A stretch of 64,000 nt of DNA from Neckera pumila (taxonomy: Eukaryota; Streptophyta; Bryopsida; Hypnales; Neckeraceae): contig OZ018415.1 in assembly GCA_963969595.1 (NCBI GenBank), positions 11,470,001 to 11,534,000 of the forward strand. Reading direction: 5' to 3'. Of the stretch, positions 54,571-64,000 are shown in pieces. A model generated the notes under the pieces. That model ran no database searches. It saw only the letters and a list, made by a program, of their open reading frames with translations, and was not told the DNA's origin. A program made the position numbers and the translations under genes. The stretch's first letter is position 1; each line of letters starts with the position of its first letter.

Positions 54571-54729
54571 ACCTAAGGGGTTTTGGTTTCTTTGATTTCT
54601 ATGGTTTCTTTGGTCCTTTTTGCCCATATTCTCTTCATTGTCCAACCTCACGGCTTGGTTGTTTCGTATTGTGGTTTTTTTTAATGCAGTGGGTTCTCCC
54701 CATTTGTTCAAAAAAATAAAAAATAAAAA

Positions 54730-54739
54730 TTTGGAGTCA
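54730..54739 (+). repeat. 3' target-site duplication of the LINE
   Basis: TTTGGAGTCA lies directly after the A-rich tail, a copy of 48236-48245. Confidence 0.7.
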
Positions 54740-56939
54740 TTCTAATTCTTTTACATTCTTCATTACACTAAATTGAGCCTTATATATTTAAATTGCTAAA
54801 AATAAAATTTTGTAAAGAAACTATCTAAACCTAGTACCAAAGATTAGGAATGTCTAAGAAAATGTTTTTTTTTCTATTCCTACTATTCCTTTCATTATAA
54901 AAAATTTGTGTTTGCTCTTTTTTTGTACAAGACTATATTTCCTAAATAAAATTTTAAATACTTCTTACATTCAAATTTTAAAAATCAATTCATGCAACAA
55001 GTATGTTAATTTGTTATTCTACAAGATCCTATTTTATAAAATATTGAGATTTGTTTCATCCTACCGAGAATTTGCCATTGAAAATTTGAAGAGAAAAACA
55101 TTCTATCCTCTTAGTCCTTGAGGGATTAACTTGCGATTTCACCCAATTCTTTTATATTTTCTATATTTTAAGTTGTAACCAATGTGATGTGTAGGTTGGT
55201 TTTCTTCAATGGATGAACCATTGATGAATTCCTATAGGTTTAAGTTCGTTTGCAAGGAGGTATGTTAGCACTATGGTAATTTCTAAAGGGAGATCTAATC
55301 AATCCCACGGTTGTGCACAATTAAGGTTTTAGCCTATTCCTTCTTAAGCAAATACAATAGATAGACTATTTTAATTACAGTTAAAACTAAAGCTGGAAAC
55401 TTATCAATTGGATGTGAATCTATCGATTCAGCTTTGTGCACTGGCTTCCATGGTCGCCTCACCAATTGCTGGTACAGTCTCTATGGATCCCCTCGCTTAA
55501 GTAGCTGGCACCAACTATTGATTCTCCTTAGCACTGATTTCCTTTAGCTTTTCCTCAATTGAATCTTCTCTTTTAATATTTACCATGGCAGTCTCTTCCA
55601 TACTTTTACATATCAACTTTGAATAATCCAATTGATGGCAGAATTTATACTTCTTCAAAGTTATTTTAGAAGACTCTCTATTCTGTTTAATTTTACCCGT
55701 CCCTCCAGTTCTATTAATATCACCTATAAGATCAATCTCCATAATTCTCTAGTCTTACTATTTCTATAGATTAACCACCCAATTTGAATCATGAAGCATT
55801 CAAAAGCATTAAGCTCAAACACCATTCATATATACCATACATCAAGCCCATACGCAATTGATAAAACAATTGAGAACTACAGACAGACAGGCATTCACAT
55901 CAAGTCATGACTATAGAAATTCCTCATAAGATTAAATTCACAAACTCCACCTTCAGCACCATACATAATTGATTCAACTTCATTTCCAGCACATCTCTAT
56001 GACAACCAAACATAGACTATAGAACACCAGCATCTTTACACACAGACATACATACTCCAGTTACAATTGAATTCTGCCTTGCATTACAATTAAAATATTA
56101 CAATAGATCTCTCAGTCTCAACTACCACGCTGATTACAATTGATTCCTCTCACCAACCCTAACATCACAATAAAATCACTTCTCGCTCACATACAACCTC
56201 TGAGTATGCTACAAATCTCAGCTCCTGGATTTCATCTTCGCCACACAATAGATTCTCACAACCATACCACTACACTCCGAAGCATCTAGTGACTCATTAC
56301 AATAACCACAAAAACTCAGACGACAGAAACAAAACACCCTGATTATACTCAAGCACACAACTCCAATCAATTGCGCCCAATTGCCGGCCTCACCACCGCA
56401 GGAGCTCTGGATCGCTTCTCCAGATTGGGAATCAGCCTCCTCGCACAATTGGTTTTCACCCGATTCCGATGGCCAACCAACTCAACCGCCTCAATAGATT
56501 ACACCCCTTCCATCCACTGCCAGCATCTATAGATGAAATCCCTAATAAATCTCAAACTAACCAGTAACTATAGATGATTAACTCTAAAGCATCATAATAC
56601 AATAGAAAGTTGGTAGAATTACCACTACAAAATAGATTTCCACCAAAAAAAACTATAGTGCTAAGACTACACGATGGCTCACAACATTCTAATTTGAAAT
56701 TTTGCAAAATTCCTAAAATTGAACATTTTAGAGCAACTTAAACTTCGGGCCAATAATAATGGAGTGGTGATTTTCTAATTTCAAAATGACACAATAAAAA
56801 ATGCACCATGATGTTCTACACAATAATATAAATCTAAAGAATATATTTCAAGTTTTGAAATGAATTTTTATTTATTATTCAAAAATTAATTACCATTTCA
56901 AATCATCATAATAAATTTGAAATTTTTACAACTAATAGA
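54740..56939. other. Intergenic stretch, no gene recognised
   Basis: A worn TTAA-family right end lies at about 55105-55122 (AGTCCTTGAGGGATTAA). The 55.4-56.5 kb part is less AT-rich and has 75-76 codon ORFs on the minus strand without family resemblance. Confidence 0.45.
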
Positions 56940-57246
56940 CATTACATGAGATTGGGGGGTCTTAGAAGACTCTGAGTTCCCCTGCTGTCTGCTGCGTTCC
57001 CGCAGTCTGGGAACGCAGCAGCAGCAGCTGGCTGACATGGTCAAGCGACTGCCACGTCACTTTTTGGATAAAAATAAATAAATAAATAAATTTTTGCTTA
57101 AAATGATATTTTGGTAATTTTTATTTTTATTTTTATTTTTTATTTTATTTTTATTTTGACACACCCGTATTGGCGTTCACTGGATCTGGGCAGATCAGGG
57201 AACAGGTCTGAAACGGCCCTCCAAGACCCCCAAATATCATCTAATG
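56940..57246 (+). mobile_element. MITE family M1, copy 3
   Basis: CATTACATGAGATTGGGGGG at the left and CCCCCAAATATCATCTAATG at the right. The interior has a strong hairpin: GCTGCGTTCCC at 56991-57001 and GGGAACGCAGC at 57009-57019. TGACATGG..CCACGTCA follows, then an A/T-rich middle. Confidence 0.85.
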
Positions 57247-57599
57247 GTACTTAATCACATCTCCGCAAAAATCACATTCAATGATATTAATTAGAAAATG
57301 AAGTTTGGAAAAATAATTATAATCTTGGCAACAATGAACTCATTATGCTTGACTTTGGAGGTATATCTTGACTAATAGCTAGCTTTGAATCCTATATTTG
57401 TCAATACAAAAGTCCAAAATGTCTTGATTGTATGGTTGGAAAGCAAACTTTACATTCCACTCATTTTTGTAAATACATTGATTGTCTAAACATCCTTTCC
57501 ACTTTATTTATTTTTTAAGACTTCCAATCCAAAAAAATTAAGCCTATGTTTTGTAAATGAATTAAACTCCAAAGCCTCCTTTAGTTCTTTTTCTTATAG

Positions 57600-58119
57600 A
57601 CTATAATTTTTTCTTTTAGTTTTTTTTCTTATAGATTATATTTTTGTCTATATGGAAAGCTTTGATTCATTTCATTTAAAAATTTTAATGAAAAAGTTAT
57701 GGACAATCTTATTTTTTGGGCACTTAGAGCATCTTCCTGAAAAAAATAATTTATAAGATTCATTTCTGAATGCAATTTTCACAATTTCTCAAAAAAAAAG
57801 TTCCACAAGGTTTATTTTTATTTTTTAAGAACAATCTCACCATTGGAATTAGTGCTTTTTGATTCCATATAAAAGGTATTAATACTTTAGATTTTCCTTC
57901 TATCTCGTACCTACTTTGGCTTAGCAATTTTTTTAATAATGAAAATTAAGTTTTTTTGAATTTTTTTGTCCCTAGACTCACAACTCAATTCCCCACTATA
58001 ATGATTTACTGAAGCTCAAAACTCTATAGTGCAAAACACTTAAGTTAAAAAATGTTCAAAGTCAAAAAATCTAGTCTCGCAATGTGTTGAAAAGCTTATT
58101 TTTTCACTTTAGGGGTTAA
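57600..58119 (-). mobile_element. TTAA-flanked element, type A, partial
   Basis: 57640-58119 matches 1-628 in order (AAAGTTATGGACAATC, GAACAATCTCACCATTGG, CTTCTATCTCGTACCTACTT). It ends CTTTAGGGGTTAA at 58107-58119. The opposite end is missing. About 120 bp near the terminus is also absent compared with 1-628. Confidence 0.75.
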
Positions 58120-61100
58120 ATTGAAAAGACATTGAAATCTTTACGTGCTTTAATTTTAGGCTTTTGACTGTGAAATTCCAATATTTTTGTTGTGGCTTCA
58201 TTTTAGTCTTAACAAGTTAACTTCATTCACGAACAGACATTTTATTCACGCCGGCCTTCTTAAAGAAGACCAGAGTTTCAATCTATCTATGTTAACTTCA
58301 TTCTAGTGTGCCGTGTGCCAAAATAAATGTAAAAATTATTTTCTAATTTTTTAATTTGTAAAAACTTTGAAATTCAATATCTTTTATGCACAAAGGAGTG
58401 CAAGGGGGTTTGGACATGCAATATGAAAGTTACGTTTTTCCCAAAATAAAAGATAATTTATTTCAATTTTTAAATTTATAAAAAAAACAAAAAAATCCAT
58501 AACTGTTACAGTATGCACCCAAAAGATGCGAACACCCTGCTATGACCTCCCCCCTTCCTGCCTAAGAAATCCCCCACCGTCAGATGTGAGATTAAAAAAT
58601 TGAAACTAACCCCCAAGCTGTTGATCTTGTGATTTTTTCAAAATAAAATGCTATTGAATGAGCACTGCTGGATCTCAAAAGGAAATAAGGACCCCCACCC
58701 CACGCCAAATATCGTTGGATCTGCAAAAATAGCCAAAGTAGTCAGAGATACAAAATACGGATACGGAGTATAGAGTTCAGAATACAAAATGTATACAACA
58801 TATTGAATATTGACAAAATACATGCATATACTTACATATTCATATAGAATACAAATATAAACTATACAAATACATATGGCAATATGGATTGTAGTCCCAC
58901 TTATCCCATATGAATTGCAGTCAAAACTGCTTCTTGAACAATACAAATATTTTGGGGTACCCCTTTAAGGTTTTTTGAAAAATTGAAATACCAATGTAGT
59001 ATTCATACGTGTCCCCACCTTGTTTTCATGCTCTAGTTTTAAAAAAAAGATGCAATCTGTCATTATTTACCCATAAGATGCAAACACATCTTCTGGGTAT
59101 TAATTTACAAGTGACTTACTAGTGAAAAATCCATAACTATTACACTATAAGTCCACAAAACAAAGCTGTACATTCCTCCTCTCCAAGAGCTTTCTAATAG
59201 TACTAAGAATGTGGCCGGAGGATTCATGAATTCTTAGATCTAACCTTATTAAACAAACAAAACAAACAAACCAACTAATTAATTTAAGGTACAGACTAGT
59301 GTGCCTAAAAGTAATTTTTTGCAAAAATAACTAAAAAATAATTGCAAAAATTCATAACTTTCCCACTGTACATCTAAATGCCACAAAACAAACCTCCTGC
59401 ATCCTTCTTCATATAGAGCTTTCCAATGGTACAAAGAATGCAACCAAGGGATGCACAGTCTAAAAGATCTCAATATAATAAACAAAACAAATAAACAATC
59501 AAACAATCAAAGAAACAAAAAACCTAATTTATGGTATGGATTTTGGTCTTGGCTTAGATTTTGGTCTTGGCTTCATTCCATCATTTTGATTGTGACTTCA
59601 ATTTTAGTATGACTTCAAATGCACCCATAGTTACGGAGTGGATCCTACATTCATCAATATAGAAACCACAAAAGACACTTTTAAAAATAAGCTAAATCAA
59701 TTTCGACCTAGAGTTTGTCACTCACATTAACAAATTAAATCATTAACAACAATCAAGTAAAAGATATTCAAACTTCAAAGTCTTTAGGGGTGATTGTAAA
59801 AAACACATGTACTATTTTTTATCACACCATGTGTACTTGTTTGTTTTTTTGTCATAACTTTTGTGCTTTGGCTCTATATGACTCAAGATTTATAGATAAT
59901 GTACTTGGGACTATTATAAAACTTGTTTAGTTTTTTCATTTTTCAAAAAAAAAAATAGTGCACAAAAATAGCCCGCAAGTTTTGTCACACTTGCCATTGT
60001 TGCCAATTTGGGAGTTTTTTATACTACTTAGTACCTCCGAAAATGAATTTGGAGCTAAAATTTTGGAGGAAATGGTCTTCTAGTAGACTTGTAGCTACTA
60101 TGCAAAGGATTTCTAAAAGTAATTAATGGATTTTGTATGGAAGGCCATAAAGTGAGTTTCTTTCTTTCAAAATATGTAAAATGTTATTTTGGTGGTTTGT
60201 TTGGGAATGACCATCTCTATAAAATTGTCACAAATGGCCAATTTAAAAAAAAAATTCAAATATTTTCCTAATTTATACAAACTAAAACATCAAAATATCT
60301 ATTTTCTTGAGATTTTGCACAATTTTAGTTTTCTTTTTTAGAGAATGTTTCTATGCTTTATCTTCCTAGGATACAATCTCCTCAAAAGTGTAAACATTGT
60401 ATATTTTTTAATTTTAAAAATTGTATTTTTTCAATTTTAAAGTACTCTTAAAAACTAAGCATGAATATTATGAGTACGCAACAAAATTAGTCATGTGTTT
60501 TTTGCAATCATCCTTTGATACTACTCTGAGATTTTTTTAAAACTTATTGAAATTTCTTATAATTTAAAGTATAAAGTTAAATCTAATGTTCATAAAAAAT
60601 TGAATCAAATATATTTTGAAAATAATGGAAATATGAGAGATTTGAGATTGTGTCCAAATTTCCTCTGTGAAAGGACCTGAATCACCCCTTCAAATACTTG
60701 AAGCCATCCCTTTACCAACCAAATTGTCCCTTCTACTCCCGCATTTGTCCTTACCAAAAGTCGCTCCACACACATAATAAATGCTTCCCATGTCAACCTA
60801 CTAGATACGACAATTTGCATATGTGGTGGTATAAGAGAAAAAACACAATAATTTTTTTCATTTATTACTCATGTCTAATATATTAGACAAATTCTAATAC
60901 GACATTGTTCTGTATGACCAATATAGACCAAATTTCGTATGACACTCATTTGCTATTGCAATTTGTAAAAAGTTCTTTGAGTTTCACTTTCAAACATTGC
61001 ACGTAGATCAACTATCTTCCTCCTTTCACAATTACTATGAATGACTTTTATTGTCTCCCTTCTATTGCTCCCCTAGACAAGCCCCATATGGAGAGGCCAT

Positions 61101-61624
61101 TTTTCTATGAGTACTAGACGAGGCTTTCTATAGAACTATCCTTCCCTATCAGATTCTTTTTGCATGTACACATTCCTTAGCGCCAATTATCTCTACAATT
61201 TAGTTGCATATACATCGTATATACCAAATGGGCTTGATAGAAAAAAATGAAGAAAAATCAAAAGTGCAAGAATACTAGATACAAACGTGAAGAAACAAAA
61301 TGATTACCCATTGAATGATGAGCATTGAACCTTGTAGATCACAAGGGTACAAAACAATTGCGTTTGGAATTTGTAATTTTTTCCATCCAAAAAGTTCAAC
61401 TCCAACGCAAAAATTTCCAATAATTCTATAGCTCAAAATGCAACCCAAACAAATAAAAATTCCAGGTACAATTGTAGGAAAAGGGAAATACCTAAAAGGA
61501 CTGAATCATTATAACCCAATTAATATTACTTTCAAAAGTCCAGAAATCCCCCAATTTTTTGTGTTGATGACAATTTAATTGTTTATTTATTTAATTGATG
61601 ACGATTTAAGAAAAAAAATTGAGT
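58120..61624. other. AT-rich intergenic stretch, no gene recognised
   Basis: It contains the R5 repeat (59128-59500). No ORF resembles a known protein, and the 102-codon minus ORF at 58638-58946 is low-complexity. Confidence 0.5.
59128..59500 (+). repeat. Dispersed repeat R5, two further units
   Basis: Same order as 30700-31035: ATAACT..CACT(A/G)TA, CCACAAAACAAA, then AGAGCTTTC(T/C)AAT..GTAC(T/A)AAGAATG, then a run of AAACAAACAAA-like sequence. Both unit pairs share the CTCAATATAA / CTCAATGTAA tail. Confidence 0.6.
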
Positions 61625-61845
61625 CCCTTGCAACATAACATTATTAACCTTCATGGGGGGGTCCCTTTTGCTCCCCACATATCAGGACCCCCCCACTTGC
61701 TGATGTAGTCTTGTCAGAGCTACAGGGATGCCCAAACCAATGGGGTGTACTGAAATATAACTAAAATCCTCCCCCAAAGCACCAAGGGGGATAATACCTC
61801 ATGTCAGAGGGAATGAAGTCGCTCGGTTAACAATGTTATGCAAGG
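61625..61845 (+). mobile_element. MITE-like repeat family M3, copy 2
   Basis: The inverted ends CCTTGCAACATAACATTATTAACC-like and GGTTAACAATGTTATGCAAGG-like (24 and 21 bp, few mismatches) bound a C/G-run-rich interior homologous to 5407-5634. Confidence 0.7.
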
Positions 61846-63535
61846 CCTCGGTAAATGTGAATGGGCCATGAGACCCGAACGGATTGACTGTTACACACAT
61901 TGCCTTGCAGTTGACTTTTGCTGCAGAGAAAAATTAAGCGAACCAAATTGCCACGAAGTGCGGACCAAGTTCAACAATAGTCCAGACTCCAGACTGAACT
62001 GAAATTACGGTCCAAGTAGGTGAACGTACCATTCTTCACTTCAAAAAATGTCATCCAGTTTCTAATAATATTATCAAAATTAGTTGACAGTTATCTGTTG
62101 CCCCTGCTAGTAAGAAAATTGTCATTGTCACTAGGGTATGCGCACCTATAATCGTCACTAATTACAACTGAGAATAGCTACTATTATTTAAACATAAACT
62201 GTTCTATGGGTTCTTATCAACAATTGAAAGATGATCTCTACGCATTTAGACATGCATTATTTGGACACTATATGAACAAGTACGGCATGGAGTTTCAAAA
62301 GTATTAATTTGCATCAATAATCAATACTTGCTAGAATCTTCAAGACCCTCATGTTTTGATACAACACATCTTGTATGATCATTATCTATGTTTTTGTAAG
62401 ACTTTTTGGTTCATATGTAAGTGTTGCATTTTTGTGTTGATTGCGGGTGATTATACCTTAGAAGGCATTTTTATAGGGGAAGAGGGTCTACAAACATCAC
62501 ATATAAGTAAGAAACCAATATCTAAATATGATTAAAAAAAATTGACTACTATACATGCATGTTAACCCCAAAGTGACAAAGAGGACAAAAAGTGTCCTCA
62601 CACAATTTCAAGTCTAATTCAAAGTATTGTGACTTTTGCATCCAAGGTTTAAATTCAATAAAAGTTGTTGGAAAAGTTGCATTTTTCCTTTTAGTTTGTG
62701 TGGTAAAATTTTCAGACCAATCCAAGATGTATTGGTTCTTTGAAAGCCAATCAAAGTTCACAACTTCAATTTGACTTCACCAAATTGCATTCTAGGGTTG
62801 CAACTTTGCGGCCTTGTATCTCCTTCCTCCATTGCTTATTTTCAATAAAATTTATTGGATTTAGTTTGTCTTGAAGTCTAGTTATTGAGGTAAAGTTTTC
62901 ATATCAATTCAAGTTGTTTTGAATGTTCGAGAATAGTTCAAAGTTCAAAATCTTGCCATTATTGGAGTACACTAAACTTTGGTGGTTTGTTTCTTCTTCA
63001 TATGAAGTCCATTTTCAATAATTCTTTTTGTAAAAGTTGCGTATACTAGTCCGGTTTGTGTAGATAAAATTTCATATTAATCCAAGAATTAATGAATGAC
63101 TGAGAAGCTTTCTAGTAGAAGGAGGTTTAGTTTTAGATGTGTTTTTTGCAATTTTTCTTGATGATTTTTTATATTTCAAAGCCATTTTGTAGACACAATG
63201 AGTCCATTGAATGAAAAAAAAATTCACCAATGTTTTTGTATATTAATTTTGAATCATTTAATAGTGTCAAGTTTTTTCATTTAAGTAGGTTTAGAAATCG
63301 AATTTCACCTCCAAATGTGTTTTTGAGGAAATTTCAGCATTCATATTCAACACTAAAACATTATGATCTTGCAATCAAAGCGGCCAAATGACTTCAAATT
63401 TTGTACATGTCATCTATAGCATATACACCTCAAGATTGTATGGTTGAGATTTGTATTAATTGAAGATAATTAGATCCATAAAGCTTCAAAAACAATGGTG
63501 TTTTTGAACTCTAGAAATTGAATGTCACTTTGGAG
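61846..63535. other. Intergenic stretch, no gene recognised
   Basis: Bases 61846-62040 are less AT-rich. The rest is AT-rich with short ORFs only. Confidence 0.5.
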
Positions 63536-64000
63536 TTAACCCCTAAAGGACCATTGTTCCTTCGGGGGACAAATGGGATTTTGGGCAGGTACCTATGAAT
63601 TGAATTTTTGTTGTGATTTTCTGAAACTTTTTTTGGAGATTGAAAAACTAATAAGCTTGGTGGGAATATTTTTGTTTCCAATTGGTGTCTGGGAACAAAA
63701 GTTATGCCCAAATAAGCTCAAAACAAGGGAGAAGGGGCAACAAAAACATTTTGCAATTTTTATTTTTTTATTTTTTTATTTTTTTTCCTCATAGATTATT
63801 ATTTTGTCTATTTGGAAAGCTTTGGTTCATTTAATTTTGATTTTTTATGAAAAAGTTATGGACAATCTTGTTTTTTGGACAATTAGAGCATCTTCTTGAA
63901 AAAAATAACTTGTAGGATTCATTTTGGAATGCAATTTTTGCATTTAAAAAAAAAAAAAAAGTTTCACATGGTTTAGTTTTTGTGCTAGAACACTCCACCA
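63536..64000 (-). mobile_element. TTAA-flanked element, type A, cut by window end
   Basis: It begins TTAACCCCTAAAGGACC at 63536-63552. The next 250 bp match, inverted, the right half of 46902-47592. Bases 63830-64000 match 1-160. It continues past the window. Confidence 0.85.

Larger units (their letters stand above)
48246..54729 (+). mobile_element. Plant L1-type LINE retrotransposon, near full length but decayed
   Basis: About 6.5 kb, GC-richer than the flanks, with ORF1, ORF2 and an A-rich tail (CAAAAAAATAAAAAATAAAAA) at 54709-54729. TTTGGAGTCA precedes it (48236-48245) and follows the tail (54730-54739), a 10-bp target-site duplication extendable to about 15 bp with one mismatch. ORF1 carries a DUF4283-like region and a zinc knuckle. 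ORF2 has an AP-endonuclease, a reverse transcriptase and a C-terminal zf-RVT-like region. This order is typical of plant L1. Multiple stops and frameshifts show it is inactive. The 5' end may be slightly truncated within ORF1. Confidence 0.93.

Noticed and set aside
55260..56560. Possible LTR with a primer-binding-like TGGTGCCAGC on the minus strand
   Set aside because: No paired LTR, polypurine tract or gag/pol coding was found. The primer-site match is too weak.
59785..59800. CTTTAGGGGTGATT as another TTAA-family end
   Set aside because: The TTAA part is missing and the adjoining sequence does not match any family interior.

Overview
The window is nuclear DNA from a land plant. It is AT-rich, and three islands carry intron-rich, plant-type housekeeping genes with GT-AG introns. 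The three intact genes splice by eye into full-length family proteins: alpha-SNAP (6708-9081, +, 9 exons, 293 aa), mitochondrial NAD(H)-type glutamate dehydrogenase (13034-17562, +, 9 exons, 411 aa) and the TFIIA large subunit (25552-29512, -, 10 exons, 367 aa). No species is claimed. The proteins are clearly embryophyte but diverged from flowering-plant versions, so a non-flowering plant is possible.

Layout. 1-6.3 kb: repeats, with a truncated TTAA-flanked element at the left edge, a tRNA-like SINE head and two MITEs. 6.7-9.1 kb: alpha-SNAP. 10.4-12.5 kb: a pair of GC-rich inverted repeats. 13.0-17.6 kb: glutamate dehydrogenase. 17.6-25.5 kb: repeats with nested transposons. 25.5-29.5 kb: TFIIA-L, with a telo-box cluster 0.4 kb upstream. 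31.3-33.2 kb: a broken WD40 gene of MAPKBP1/WDR62 type, with its exons on both strands and an Emigrant-like MITE inserted. 35-48 kb: dense nested TTAA elements and MITEs. 48.2-54.7 kb: one decayed but nearly complete plant L1-type LINE with a recognisable target-site duplication. 54.7-64 kb: repeats, ending inside another TTAA-flanked element.

The most notable signal is a non-autonomous transposon family that accounts for at least ten blocks. Full copies are about 690-935 bp and have ends TTAA-CCCCTAAAGGACC. One nested copy (38688-40374) is flanked by TTAT on both sides as a direct repeat, and a related uninterrupted copy shows a single TTAT at the same place. The outer four bases therefore look like a target-site duplication rather than part of the inverted repeat. 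This is the signature of piggyBac-like (or Sola3-like) transposition, which is unusual for a plant. No transposase is visible in the window.

The three intact genes have no obvious shared pathway (vesicle fusion, nitrogen/carbon metabolism, basal transcription). This is normal plant gene order, not an operon.
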